This document shows positions 11,581 to 20,793 of a stretch of 64,000 nt of DNA, one piece after another. Source of the DNA: Acidithiobacillus sp. AMEEHan (lineage in GTDB: Bacteria > Pseudomonadota > Gammaproteobacteria > Acidithiobacillales > Acidithiobacillaceae); NCBI RefSeq assembly GCF_030996345.1, contig NZ_CP118747.1, positions 357,501 through 421,500 of the forward strand. The letters are read 5' to 3'. Numbering within the stretch: position 1 is the stretch's first letter; every line of letters begins with the position of its first letter. The notes under the pieces were generated by a model. It was not told the origin of the DNA and searched no databases. It worked only from the letters and a program-made list of their open reading frames with translations. Made by a program: the position numbers and the translations under genes.

Positions 11581-11609
11581 ATCGTAAAGTATGTACTTGC
11601 TACGGACAA
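11581..11609 (-). promoter_or_regulatory. Promoter of the merR gene with a dyad in its spacer
   Basis: On the minus strand TTGTCC (11604-11609) is followed after 17 bases by TACGAT (11581-11586), about 40 bases before the merR ATG. The spacer contains the near-palindrome AAGTACATACTT, centred between the two boxes. MerR proteins bind in promoter spacers, so this may be the autoregulatory operator. Expression of merR from here begins just past the truD stop. Confidence 0.5.
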
Positions 11610-11619
11610 GGGGCGGGAC

Positions 11620-12681
11620 TCATTTTTCCGCTTTCACCCCAAGGGCTTCCAGTAACACCGTGGCATAGGAACCTTGCGGCAGAGAGAACTTCAGAACGAT
11701 GTCCCCGGCCTGCGGCGCATGGACGGATACATCCTGTGGGCGGCAACGCAAGGCGCGTCGTGCTGCGTCCAAGCCCTGATTGGCCAGTGCCGCTGCCCAG
11801 GCCATGCCGTTGCCCGGAGAATCGTCCCCACCGGACCAATTGGCGAGGATCTCGGCTTCCAGTTCGCCCGCCAGCCCCTTACTTCGCCCCGCAGCTTTGC
11901 CCGGCAGTGGCCCGGTGGGATGCAGGTCCCAGGCCTCGGCGCGGGCCTGCAGCTCCGCGAGTTCTTCGGCGCCAGCCCGAAACTGACTATGCGACCCGGC
12001 CAACTGGATGATCTCGCCGGGCAGGATGCGGTTCCAGCTTTTCTGTCGCACCCGCTCGGCGAGGATTACATTAAATAGCGTGGAGCGGGCCGTCGACCAC
12101 AGCAGCGCACGCAGGTGATGCGGCATGCGCCCACGCCGCCCGTCAGCCAGCAAGCGTCCTGCGGCAGGCAAATTGTCGCGTCCGAAGCGCTGCGCCCCAA
12201 AATAGTTGGGAAACCCTTGTTGCGCCAAGGCCTGCATGGCGTTCTCCCAAGCATCGAAATCTCCAGCTTCGTGCAGGTGAATCTGGAAGCGATTGCCGCG
12301 ATGCACACCGCGGCGCAGCTTGCGCCGATGCCGGTCGATGGCGAGGATCTGCACGCCCTCAGCCGCGAACTGGCCCCAATCGGGTTCTTCACGTCCGGCG
12401 AGCGGCACGGTAAAGGCTTGGCGGGTACAGGCATGGTAGTCTTTCAGACCCGCGTAGCCTACATCCCGCGCTGGGACGCCCGCATAACGGGCGAGTAGCC
12501 GGGCAACTTCCTCGGTGTGGCGCTGCGTCTTCTCGATCCAGAGCCAGGCGTGGTCGCCTTCGCCATCGGCAGCAAAAGGCAACAGCTCTTCCACAAAAAA
12601 AGTTTCGGGGGAGGAACGAAAGACGCCTATCGGGCGGGCAACCGCCAGTTCTGGATAATAGCGCTCAGGGATCTCAGACAT
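11620..12681 (-). CDS. truD: tRNA pseudouridine synthase D (TruD, U13)
   Basis: 353 aa. Modifies U13 in tRNA-Glu. Family motifs seen: [27 protein letters not shown] near the start (FxVxE), [19 protein letters not shown] with the catalytic Asp, and [18 protein letters not shown]. The TRUD insertion domain follows, and the end reads [14 protein letters not shown]. The ATG at 12681 overlaps the ispF stop by 8 bases and gives [12 protein letters not shown]. The ispD-ispF-truD order matches E. coli. Confidence 0.96.
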   Translation of the reverse strand: MSEIPERYYPELAVARPIGVFRSSPETFFVEELLPFAADGEGDHAWLWIEKTQRHTEEVARLLARYAGVPARDVGYAGLKDYHACTRQAFTVPLAGREEPDWGQFAAEGVQILAIDRHRRKLRRGVHRGNRFQIHLHEAGDFDAWENAMQALAQQGFPNYFGAQRFGRDNLPAAGRLLADGRRGRMPHHLRALLWSTARSTLFNVILAERVRQKSWNRILPGEIIQLAGSHSQFRAGAEELAELQARAEAWDLHPTGPLPGKAAGRSKGLAGELEAEILANWSGGDDSPGNGMAWAAALANQGLDAARRALRCRPQDVSVHAPQAGDIVLKFSLPQGSYATVLLEALGVKAEK

Positions 12682-13153
12682 CCTGTATGAGGCAGATGGC
12701 CTGAGCGGCGATGCCTTCGCCACGTCCGGTAAAGCCCAACTGCTCCGTCGTCGTCGCCTTGACGCTCATGGCACTGAGGGGAATCTGCAGATCGCTGGCG
12801 AGATGTTCCCGCATCTGGGGAATGTGCGGCGCCAATTTGGGGCGCTGACAGATGAGCGTCGAATCGACGTTGACGATGCGATACCCCTCCTGCTGCAGCA
12901 AATTGGCACAGTGCCGGAGCAGTAGACGCGAATCAGCACCGGCAAAGCTTGGGTCAGTGTCCGGAAAGTGTTTGCCGATATCACCCAAGGCCGCTGCGCC
13001 GAGCAAGGCGTCGCAAATGGCATGGATGAGGACATCGGCATCGGAATGACCGGCCAGGCCAAGCTCATACGGCACCCGCACCCCGCCCAGAATCAGGGGG
13101 CGATCTACCACCAGTGCATGCACGTCAAAACCTTGTCCTACGCGAATATCCAT
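12674..13153 (-). CDS. ispF: 2-C-methyl-D-erythritol 2,4-cyclodiphosphate synthase
   Basis: 159 aa, trimeric zinc enzyme of the MEP isoprenoid pathway. Zinc ligands are in GFDVHAL (D, H) and [17 protein letters not shown] (H). [13 protein letters not shown] and the C-terminal [14 protein letters not shown] are family hallmarks. The ATG at 13153 gives [13 protein letters not shown] and is preceded by AGGAG. It begins 10 bases after the ispD stop, so successive MEP enzymes are co-translated. Confidence 0.98.
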   Translation of the reverse strand: MDIRVGQGFDVHALVVDRPLILGGVRVPYELGLAGHSDADVLIHAICDALLGAAALGDIGKHFPDTDPSFAGADSRLLLRHCANLLQQEGYRIVNVDSTLICQRPKLAPHIPQMREHLASDLQIPLSAMSVKATTTEQLGFTGRGEGIAAQAICLIQDV

Positions 13154-13163
13154 AGTTCTCCTG

Positions 13164-13871
13164 TTACGACTCACGCGCCGCCAAAATGGCCTCAGCCAAG
13201 GGCAAATCTTCGGGGTAGGTGATTTTGAGGTTATCGGCGTGGCCCTGCACCAAAAGGGGACGCCAGCCGCGCCGTTCCATGGCCGAGGCCTCATCGGTCA
13301 CCGGGGCACCCTGCTGCTCGGCATCGTCAAGGGCCTCGAGCAGCGCACCCAGTGGGAAGGCCTGGGGAGTCAGGGCACGCCAGAGATGTCTACGCTCGAC
13401 AGTGGCCACCGCATGCTCGCCCTCGGCGCGCTTGAGCGTATCGGCCACCGGCAAGGCCAGCAAGGCCCCTTGAGGGGCTCTGGGCAAGGTATCCAGGAGC
13501 ACGTGCAGATCGCCCCGTTGCAGGCAAGGACGCGCGGCATCGTGGACCAGCACCCAGTCCTGCGGCAGGGCACCCTGCTCGAGAAGTGCGCGCAGGCCGT
13601 GTCGCACCGAGTCCTGGCGCTGGGCCCCACCCACCACCGGGGGCAGAAAGCTCCGGCTTTGCGGACCGAGAAGCTCACGCCAGGCTCCGGTGGCCAAGTC
13701 TGCCCCCGGCAGCACCAGTTGTACGCCACGGATACGGGGCTCGGTCAAAAACGGCTGCAGGGCGTGGGCAAGCACCGGGCGGCCACGCAACTGTAGATAC
13801 TGTTTGGCAACGGCACCGCCAAATCGCTGCCCGCGTCCACCGGCGGGAATCAAGGCCCAAACCTGTTCCAT
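13164..13871 (-). CDS. ispD: 2-C-methyl-D-erythritol 4-phosphate cytidylyltransferase
   Basis: 235 aa. Adds CMP to MEP in isoprenoid synthesis. The nucleotide-binding [19 protein letters not shown] is at the N-terminus, [11 protein letters not shown] in the middle, and [20 protein letters not shown] near the C-terminus. Two ATGs lie six bases apart; 13871 is chosen because AGGAGG sits six bases before it and directly abuts the other. It is the first gene of ispD-ispF-truD and diverges from mfd. Confidence 0.97.
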   Translation of the reverse strand: MEQVWALIPAGGRGQRFGGAVAKQYLQLRGRPVLAHALQPFLTEPRIRGVQLVLPGADLATGAWRELLGPQSRSFLPPVVGGAQRQDSVRHGLRALLEQGALPQDWVLVHDAARPCLQRGDLHVLLDTLPRAPQGALLALPVADTLKRAEGEHAVATVERRHLWRALTPQAFPLGALLEALDDAEQQGAPVTDEASAMERRGWRPLLVQGHADNLKITYPEDLPLAEAILAARES

Positions 13872-13919
13872 GTACATCCTCCTGAGCGCTGCGCCAGCAT
13901 ACCCGAATGACCGGGACTT

Positions 13920-13948
13920 TTGCAGTTTTTTATTCCCCTGCATAGACT
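13920..13948 (+). promoter_or_regulatory. Candidate promoter for mfd-serB
   Basis: TTGCAG (13920-13925) and TAGACT (13943-13948) are separated by 17 bases and lie 31 bases before the mfd start in the divergent gap with ispD. The -35 matches TTGACA at four positions. Confidence 0.5.
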
Positions 13949-13978
13949 GTCGCCCTGACTTGTTGAGGATACGCTGTC

Positions 13979-16900
13979 TTGCTGATGGATTGGCTCGGGT
14001 CACTGGTCCCCCAACCTGGAAAAACCGTAACCCTGCCGCCGAGCCCGGGCGCCGCCCAGGCCCTCGTGGCGGCAACCCTGCAACGCCGCTTGCAACGCCC
14101 GATCCTATTGATCGTCAATGCCACCCGCACGATAGAGGAATGGCAGCGAGAGTGGCAGTTTTTCGCAGCAGAATTGCCGACTCCGTTGGTCTTTCCCGAT
14201 CGGGAAGTGCTCCCCTACGATCGCTTGAATCCTCCCGCCGAGATCAGCACCGCGCGACTGGCGACCCTGGCAGCACTGCCGCACTGGCGTGGACTGATCA
14301 TCGCTCCCGCTAGCGCCGTGCTGCAGTATCTACCACCGCCAAGCCATCTCGATCGTCATGCGTTGTGGCTGCACCCGGGGGCGCGCTTACCGCTCGAATC
14401 CTTCCGCCAGCGCGCCATCGATGCCGGTTATCAAAGCGTGAGCGAGGTTTCGGAGGCGGGGGAAATTGCCTGGCGCGGTGGCATCATCGATATTTTCCCG
14501 AGCGGCAGCCCAGCTCCCTACCGGATCGAACTGTTCGGTGACGAAATCGAAAGTATTCGTGCCTTCGACGTGGAGACGCAGCGGAGTCTGGGTAAAGTAG
14601 AGAAGGTAGAGCTCCTGCCGGCACGCGAAGTACCGATTGCCAACGAAGATTTGCAGCGCTTTCGCGCACGGTTTCGCGCCCGCTTCAGCGGCGATCCGCA
14701 GCAGGCGGAGGTCTATCGTGCCGCCAGTCGCAACAGCGTACCGGCGGGTGCCGAGCAATACCTACCCCTGTTTTTTGAAGCTTGCGGCGACATCTTCGAT
14801 TACCTGCCAAAAGACAGTATTGTGCTGGAGGAGTCCGGCCTTGCTGCCGCCGTCCAGCAATTGCGCCGAGAGTGGCAAGAACGCTATGCCGAGCGCAGCA
14901 GCGATCGTGCCCATCCCATTCTGCGCCCCAGTGAACTGTTGCTGAGTGAGGACTCCTGGCAGGAACGGCTGGCGGCCCATCCCATTTTGGAGCTCAGCGA
15001 ACAGGCGCAAGGCGAGGCGCAGGGCTTCCTCCCTCCACCTTCCCTGCAGGGCAACAGTGAAAATCCCCTGCATGGTCTCGAGCGCTTTCTCCAGGAGCTA
15101 GCGGGCAGCGCCCGGGTAGTCTTGGCCGCAGAATCTGCAGGGCGCGCCGAAGCGGTGGGCGAGCACCTGCAACGCTTGGGCATCAAGGTCGAGCGGGTGC
15201 AAGATTGGTCCGAATTCTCCGCCGGCAAGATGGCCTTGGCCCTCGCGGTGGCGCCGCTGGAGCGGGGACTGTTGCATCAACAGCGGGGACGCATCGATCT
15301 GGCGTTGATCTCGGAAGCGCAGATCTTTGGCGATCGGATTTTTGCCCAGCGCCGTGGCGGAAGGGCACGACAGCGGAGCATGGAAAACCTGCTGCGCGAC
15401 CTGGGAGAACTACAGCCAGGCGATGTGGTGGTCCATGAAGATTACGGCATCGGTCGCTTTCTGGCGCTGAACACTCCCTTCGCGGCACAAGGGGATGTCA
15501 ACGAATACATGAGCATTGCCTATGCCGGCGATGCCAAGGTCTACGTGCCAGTGGAACAGCTCGATCGCGTCAGCCGCTTTGTCGGCAATGGCGAAGAAGT
15601 CGAGCTTTCGCGGCTGGGGAATGCGCGCTGGAGCAAGGCCAAGGCCAAGGCGCGGCAGAAGGCGATCGATGCCGCCAGCGAGCTGCTCGATATCTATGCG
15701 CGCCGCGCCGCGCGCCCAGGACGGAGCTTCCCGGCACCGGATGACGCCTACTGGGACTTTGTTTCCCGTTTCCCCTTCGAGGAAACACCAGATCAGCAAG
15801 CAGCCATCGATGCCGTCATCGATGATCTGCAACGACCGCATCCCATGGACCGCCTGGTCTGCGGCGATGTCGGTTTTGGCAAGACCGAAGTGGCCATGCG
15901 TGCTGCTTTCCTGGTCGCTCATAGCGGCGCTCAGGTTGCCATTCTCGTGCCCACCACCCTCCTCGCTCAGCAACATTTCGAGAACTTTCGTGATCGCTTC
16001 GCAGGCCTCCCTATCCGCGTGGCCACGCTCTCGCGCTTCCAGAAAGGCAAGGAACGCAGCGCGATCCTCACCGATACCGCCGCCGGCAACATTCAGATTC
16101 TGATTGGCACGCATCGGCTGCTGCAGGGTGATGTGCAATTTGCCGATCTGGGGCTCCTGATTCTCGATGAGGAGCATCGTTTCGGCGTGCGGCATAAAGA
16201 AAAGATCAAGACGCTGCGCAGTGAGGTGGATGTACTCACCCTGACGGCAACACCCATCCCCCGCACGCTGAATCTTTCTCTGGCCGGCCTGCGGGACCTG
16301 TCGCTGATTGCCACGCCGCCGCAGCGCCGGCAACCAGTACGCACCTTTGTGCAGGAATTTTCCGCAGACACCATCCGCGAGGCTTGCCAACGCGAACTGC
16401 ATCGGGGTGGACAGATTTATTATCTGCACAACGAGGTGCAGGATATCGAGCGCAGCGCCAAATTGCTGCAACGCCTGTTGCCCGAGGCACGCATCCGCAT
16501 CGCCCACGGGCAGATGCCGGAGACCGAACTGGAGGCGGTGATGCTCGACTTTTACCATCAGCGCTTCGACCTGTTGCTCTGCACCACGATCATCGAATCA
16601 GGCATCGACAATCCCCGTGCCAATACCATGCTCATCGATCGCGCCGACCGCTTCGGCCTGGCCCAGCTTCATCAGCTACGTGGACGCGTAGGTCGCGGAC
16701 ATCAGCGGGCCTACTGCTATCTTTTCACTCCCGATCCGCGCGCCATGACCGACGACGCCAAACGTCGCCTCGATGCCATCCAGTCCCTGGAGGAGCTCGG
16801 CGTCGGTTTTGCCCTGGCCAGCCACGATCTGGAAATTCGTGGCGCCGGCGAGCTCCTGGGCGATGCCCAGAGCGGACACATGGATGAAGTGGGCTTCACC

Positions 16901-17437
16901 CTGTTCATGGAATGGCTGAACGACGCCGTCGCCGCCATCCGTGCCGGTAAGGATCCGCAGAGTCTTGCAGAAAAACAGGCGGAGGGGCCACAGATCCATC
17001 TCAACACTCCGGCGCTCATCCCCGCTGATTATCTGCCCGATGTGCAACTGCGCCTGCAGCTCTATAAACGCCTGGCCAATCTGCGCAAGAGCGAAGGAAT
17101 CGGTGAGATCATGGTGGAAATGGTGGATCGCTTTGGCGCCCTGCCGGACGCCGTCAAAACTCTGCTTTGCCAGACACAACTGCGCATCCTGGCCGAGGGC
17201 CTGGGCATTGCCGCCATCGATGCGGGACCGCAGGGGGCACGCCTGACCCTGAGTCCGCAGCATCGCCTGCCGGTGGAGCGCCTGTTACAGAAGATCCAAA
17301 AGGAATCGCAGACTTTCCAGCTCGAGGGTCAGGACCGCCTGCGCATCCGCCGTACCCTGCCCGCCGGGCAGGCGCGTTGCGAAGCCATTCTTGCGCTCAT
17401 CGACGAACTCAACGGTCCTGACCGAATCAAGGAGTAG
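13979..17437 (+). CDS. mfd: Transcription-repair coupling factor Mfd
   Basis: 1152 aa. Removes RNA polymerase stalled at DNA lesions and recruits UvrA. The UvrB-like N-terminal module covers about 1-330. The RNA-polymerase-interacting CarD-like domain is at about 478-550 (GDVVVHEDYGIGRFLAL, then YVPVEQLDRVSRF). The SF2 translocase starts near 600, with Walker A CGDVGFGKTEVAMR near 629, the DEEH box (LILDEEHRFG) near 727 and RGRVGRG near 900. The C-terminal UvrA-masking domain follows. The start is TTG at 13979 (GAGG ten bases upstream) or ATG at 13985; the difference is two residues. serB starts two bases after the stop. Confidence 0.98.
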   Translation: MLMDWLGSLVPQPGKTVTLPPSPGAAQALVAATLQRRLQRPILLIVNATRTIEEWQREWQFFAAELPTPLVFPDREVLPYDRLNPPAEISTARLATLAALPHWRGLIIAPASAVLQYLPPPSHLDRHALWLHPGARLPLESFRQRAIDAGYQSVSEVSEAGEIAWRGGIIDIFPSGSPAPYRIELFGDEIESIRAFDVETQRSLGKVEKVELLPAREVPIANEDLQRFRARFRARFSGDPQQAEVYRAASRNSVPAGAEQYLPLFFEACGDIFDYLPKDSIVLEESGLAAAVQQLRREWQERYAERSSDRAHPILRPSELLLSEDSWQERLAAHPILELSEQAQGEAQGFLPPPSLQGNSENPLHGLERFLQELAGSARVVLAAESAGRAEAVGEHLQRLGIKVERVQDWSEFSAGKMALALAVAPLERGLLHQQRGRIDLALISEAQIFGDRIFAQRRGGRARQRSMENLLRDLGELQPGDVVVHEDYGIGRFLALNTPFAAQGDVNEYMSIAYAGDAKVYVPVEQLDRVSRFVGNGEEVELSRLGNARWSKAKAKARQKAIDAASELLDIYARRAARPGRSFPAPDDAYWDFVSRFPFEETPDQQAAIDAVIDDLQRPHPMDRLVCGDVGFGKTEVAMRAAFLVAHSGAQVAILVPTTLLAQQHFENFRDRFAGLPIRVATLSRFQKGKERSAILTDTAAGNIQILIGTHRLLQGDVQFADLGLLILDEEHRFGVRHKEKIKTLRSEVDVLTLTATPIPRTLNLSLAGLRDLSLIATPPQRRQPVRTFVQEFSADTIREACQRELHRGGQIYYLHNEVQDIERSAKLLQRLLPEARIRIAHGQMPETELEAVMLDFYHQRFDLLLCTTIIESGIDNPRANTMLIDRADRFGLAQLHQLRGRVGRGHQRAYCYLFTPDPRAMTDDAKRRLDAIQSLEELGVGFALASHDLEIRGAGELLGDAQSGHMDEVGFTLFMEWLNDAVAAIRAGKDPQSLAEKQAEGPQIHLNTPALIPADYLPDVQLRLQLYKRLANLRKSEGIGEIMVEMVDRFGALPDAVKTLLCQTQLRILAEGLGIAAIDAGPQGARLTLSPQHRLPVERLLQKIQKESQTFQLEGQDRLRIRRTLPAGQARCEAILALIDELNGPDRIKE

Positions 17438-17439
17438 AC

Positions 17440-18552
17440 ATGCCTGCCACTCGCCTCGCCATTGTGAGTCCCGCCCAACAGGGACGCATGACCTTGCCCG
17501 CCAGCATGGGCCAAATCGTTGCTGGAGAGACCGAACAGCGGGAAATTGCCGGGAGCTGGCTGCAGAGCTGGCGCCTGCCCGCCGGCTTTGCCGAGCTGCG
17601 ACCCTTTCTGGAGGAGCTAGCGCGCCAGGGGCTGCTACAGGAGCGGGAGGTCCTCTGGGGGCCGGCAACAGACGCGGAAGAACCTCTACGCCTGGTTTTG
17701 CGCGGTGCCCTGAGCCCGCAGATCCTGCGCCGGGCACTGACCAGTCTGCAACTACGCGCCTTTCTGCCGGGCCGGGTGTTGCTCGCCCAGGGCAATGAAC
17801 TGGCGATCGAGATCTGGGGCGATGCCACTGCCCTGCCCCTCGCCAACCACCAACTTGTGGAGGCATTGATGGAGTTTCCCGTCGACGTTGCCCTCACACC
17901 ACACTGGAGAAGCGGCCAGTTTCGCCTGTTGATCAGTGACATGGACTCCACCCTGATCGCCATTGAATGCATCGACGAGCTCGGCGCGCATCTCGGCCTG
18001 AAAAGCAAGATCGCAACGATCACCGAACGCTCCATGGCCGGCGAGCTGGATTTCCGCAGTTCTCTGCGCGAGCGCGTGCGCCTGCTTGCCGGCACTCCGG
18101 TCAGCGCCATCGACGCCGTCATCCGGGAGCGTCTACAATTCAGCCCGGGCGCCCGCGAGCTGATCGCCGCCGCCAAGCGTGCGGGTATGGAGACCGCGGT
18201 CGTTTCTGGCGGCTTCACCCAGTTCACGCGGCATGTCCAGGAAGAACTCGATCTCGACTACGCCTTTGCCAACCAGCTCGACATTCGCGATGGCAAGCTC
18301 ACCGGCGAGGTCATCGGCGATATCATCGATGCCGAGGCCAAGGCTGACATCCTGGACTTACTCGCTATTGCCGCAGGCACCGATGCCAGCCAATGCGTCG
18401 CCATCGGCGATGGCGCCAACGATCTTCCCATGCTGCGCAAGGCGGGGGTTGGTATCGCCTACCGTGCCAAGCCTGCTGTCCGCGCCCAGGCGAATTATCA
18501 GATCCGTCAGGGCGGACTTGAATTTGCCAGCAGCATTCTCGGTCTACCCTGA
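17440..18552 (+). CDS. serB: Phosphoserine phosphatase
   Basis: 370 aa. HAD-family enzyme for the last step of serine synthesis. The N-terminal half (about 1-160) is an ACT-like regulatory region. The catalytic domain begins at LISDMDSTLIAIECIDELG, with the nucleophile and general-acid aspartates, then SGGFTQFT and GDGANDLPMLRKAGVGIAY, the Mg-binding aspartate motif. The length is like that of other proteobacterial SerB proteins with the extra N-terminal domain. It is two bases behind mfd, so co-transcription is likely. Confidence 0.97.
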   Translation: MPATRLAIVSPAQQGRMTLPASMGQIVAGETEQREIAGSWLQSWRLPAGFAELRPFLEELARQGLLQEREVLWGPATDAEEPLRLVLRGALSPQILRRALTSLQLRAFLPGRVLLAQGNELAIEIWGDATALPLANHQLVEALMEFPVDVALTPHWRSGQFRLLISDMDSTLIAIECIDELGAHLGLKSKIATITERSMAGELDFRSSLRERVRLLAGTPVSAIDAVIRERLQFSPGARELIAAAKRAGMETAVVSGGFTQFTRHVQEELDLDYAFANQLDIRDGKLTGEVIGDIIDAEAKADILDLLAIAAGTDASQCVAIGDGANDLPMLRKAGVGIAYRAKPAVRAQANYQIRQGGLEFASSILGLP

Positions 18553-18567
18553 GGCCCTCAGCGGCAT

Positions 18568-18596
18568 TTGCAAATGTTTTAGACATTGTCTAAAAT
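18568..18596 (+). promoter_or_regulatory. Promoter of prx-grx with an overlapping 8-bp palindromic operator
   Basis: TTGCAA (18568-18573), a 17-base spacer and TAAAAT (18591-18596) form a good sigma-70 promoter. A perfect palindrome with arms TTTTAGAC and GTCTAAAA and spacer ATT lies at 18577-18595, covering the spacer and the -10. A repressor bound there would block RNA polymerase. A site of this size before a thiol peroxidase suggests a peroxide- or redox-responsive regulator, but I cannot name the protein. Confidence 0.7.
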
Positions 18597-18598
18597 GA

Positions 18599-18622
18599 GG
18601 CTTCATCAATTTCGATGAAGCC
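18599..18622 (+). repeat. 9-bp inverted repeat in the prx-grx leader
   Basis: Perfect arms GGCTTCATC and GATGAAGCC enclose AATTTC. It starts three bases after the -10 box, so it covers the expected transcription start, and it ends four bases before GAGGA, the likely ribosome site. It could be a second operator or a 5' hairpin that stabilises the mRNA or controls its translation. Confidence 0.65.
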
Positions 18623-18637
18623 ATCGAGGATCGATCC

Positions 18638-19381
18638 ATGAAACTCAGCAATATGGAAGGGAAAGCAGTACCCCAGGTCACTTTTCGCACCCGGGAGAAC
18701 AATCAGTGGAAAGATGTCAGCACGAAGGAACTCTTCGCCGGCAAAACGGTTGTAGTCTTTGCTTTGCCTGGCGCCTTCACGCCCACCTGTTCTTCCAGCC
18801 ATTTGCCGCGCTATAACGAGCTGGCGCCAGTCTTTCGCGAAAATGGCGTCGACAGCATTCTCTGTATCTCGGTGAATGACGCCTTTGTCATGGAGGCCTG
18901 GGCCAAGGAGCTTGCGGTAGAGAATGTGCGTCTGATCCCCGATGGCAATGCCGAGTTCACTGCCGGTATGGGTATGCTGGTGGACAAGGCAGACCTGGGT
19001 TTTGGACGGCGCTCCTGGCGCTACTCTATGCTGGTGAAGGATGGCATTGTCGAAAAGATGTTCATCGAACCCGACAAGCCCGGCGATCCCTTTGAGGTCT
19101 CCGATGCTGACACCATGCTCCGGTACATCAATCCCAATGCTGAGGATCCGGCCTTCATCACGCTCTTCACCCGTGAAGGCTGTCCGCACTGTGCCCGCGC
19201 CAAGGCGATGCTGCAGGAGCGCAACCTTCCCTTCGAGGAGGTACATACCGGCATGGGTACCGGAATCAGCTCGCGCACCGTGCGCGCCGTTTCGGGGCGC
19301 TCCACGGTGCCGCAGGTCTTCATTGGCGGCAAACACATCGGTGGTGCTGACGATCTTGCCAGCTATCTCGGCGCCCACTAA
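18638..19381 (+). CDS. Peroxiredoxin 5-glutaredoxin hybrid protein
   Basis: 247 aa. Glutathione-dependent peroxidase that reduces hydrogen peroxide and alkyl hydroperoxides, with its own glutaredoxin to recycle it. Residues 1-165 are a Prx5-type peroxiredoxin with the peroxidatic Cys at 51 in ALPGAFTPTCSSSHLP. Residues 172-247 are a glutaredoxin with the dithiol CPHC (182-185), STVPQVFIGGKHIGG and a C-terminal DDLASYL. Such fusions are known in gammaproteobacteria such as Haemophilus. Glutathione reductase lies 53 bases downstream on the same strand, supplying GSH for the cycle. Confidence 0.97.
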   Translation: MKLSNMEGKAVPQVTFRTRENNQWKDVSTKELFAGKTVVVFALPGAFTPTCSSSHLPRYNELAPVFRENGVDSILCISVNDAFVMEAWAKELAVENVRLIPDGNAEFTAGMGMLVDKADLGFGRRSWRYSMLVKDGIVEKMFIEPDKPGDPFEVSDADTMLRYINPNAEDPAFITLFTREGCPHCARAKAMLQERNLPFEEVHTGMGTGISSRTVRAVSGRSTVPQVFIGGKHIGGADDLASYLGAH

Positions 19382-19434
19382 CTGCAAACTGATCTGCAAC
19401 ACGGCGTCTCCCTGACGCCGTAAGGAGCTTACTC

Positions 19435-20792
19435 GTGAGCGCGACAACCGACTTCGATTTCATCGTCATCGGCGGCGGTAGCGGCGGCATTGCCAGCGCC
19501 AACCGCGCCGCCGCCTATGGCGCCCGCGTCGCCTTGGTGGCGAAGGGACCCCTGGGGGTACCTGCGTCAATGTGGGCTGTGTGCCCAAAAAGCTCTTCTG
19601 GAACGCCGCCCATTTGGGAGGTAGTCATGAGCTCGCGCAAGGCTATGGCTTTGCGGCAACCCCCTGGGACTTCTCCTGGAACCGCTTCAAAAGCCGTCGC
19701 GACACTTATGTCCAGCGCCTCAACGGGCGCTACGCCGAGGGACTGCAGAATAATCGAGTGACGCTTTTTCGCGGCCATGGGCGTCTGCGCGGCAAGGATC
19801 AGGTCAGCGTCGATGACGAATACCTGCTCACGGCACCGAAGATCCTCCTGGCAACGGGTGGAGCACCGATCTGGCCAGAGATCCCCGGGGCCGAGCTCGG
19901 CATCGATTCCGATGGGTTTTTCGCCCTGGGCGAGCAGCCGCAGCGGGTGGCCGTGGTCGGCGCCGGCTATATTGCCGTCGAACTGGCTGGCGTCTTGCGT
20001 GCGTTAGGCAGTGATGTCTCGCTGGTGATGCGGCGCAATCACTTTCTCCATGGCTTTGAGCCCATGTTGCGGGAACATTTGATGGAAACCATGCAAGCGC
20101 AGGGCATCAACCTCCTCGCTCAGCGTCAGGTGCGGCAACTCCGGCGCGAGGAGGGTGGGCTCTGTCTCGACTTTGCGCAAGGAGACTGCCTCGGCGGCCT
20201 CGATGCCGTGCTCTGGGCCATTGGCCGCCGTCCGCTTACGCGCGATCTCGGCCTCGAAGAAGCGGGGCTGACGGCTGCTAGCGATGGTTATCTGGAGGTC
20301 GACCCCTATCAGAACACCGCGGTGGAGGGTATCTACGCCGTAGGCGATATCACGCGCGCGCCAGCTCTGACCCCCGTTGCCATCGCCGCGGGACGCCGTC
20401 TGGCTGATCGACTCTTTGGCGGCCAGAGCGAACGGCACCTGGACACTAACCTGACGCCCACGGTGATCTTCAGTCATCCGCCCATCGCCACGGTCGGGAT
20501 GAGCGAGATCGAAGCCCGGGAGCGCTATGGCGACGATCAGGTGAAATGCTACCAGACCCGTTTCGTGCCATTACTGCGCGCTTTTCAAAACGATCCAGAA
20601 CGGACTGCCATGAAACTGGTAACCGTCGGGCACGAGGAGCGCATCGTCGGGCTGCACGCCATTGGCGATGGGGTAGAGGAAATGCTCCAGGGCTTTGCCG
20701 TGGCCATCCGCATGGGCGCTCGCAAACGGGACTTCGATGACACCATCGCCATCCACCCAACGAGCAGCGAAGAGTTCGTGACCCTGCGCTGA
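19435..20792 (+). CDS. gor: Glutathione reductase, reading frame broken by one base in a G-run
   Basis: 452 aa if repaired. NADPH-dependent flavoenzyme regenerating glutathione. The start is GTG at 19435 with AAGGAG upstream; FAD-binding FIVIGGGSGGIASANRAA follows. At five Gs (19554-19558) the frame breaks. Six Gs would restore GPLGGTCVNVGCVPKKLFW, the family redox-active segment with both catalytic cysteines. The second frame then runs intact through VVGAGYIAVELAGVL (NADPH site), GDITRAPALTPVAIAAGR and the C-terminal HPTSSEEF. Both halves are otherwise undecayed, which argues for a sequencing error. Confidence 0.92.
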
Positions 20793-20793
20793 A

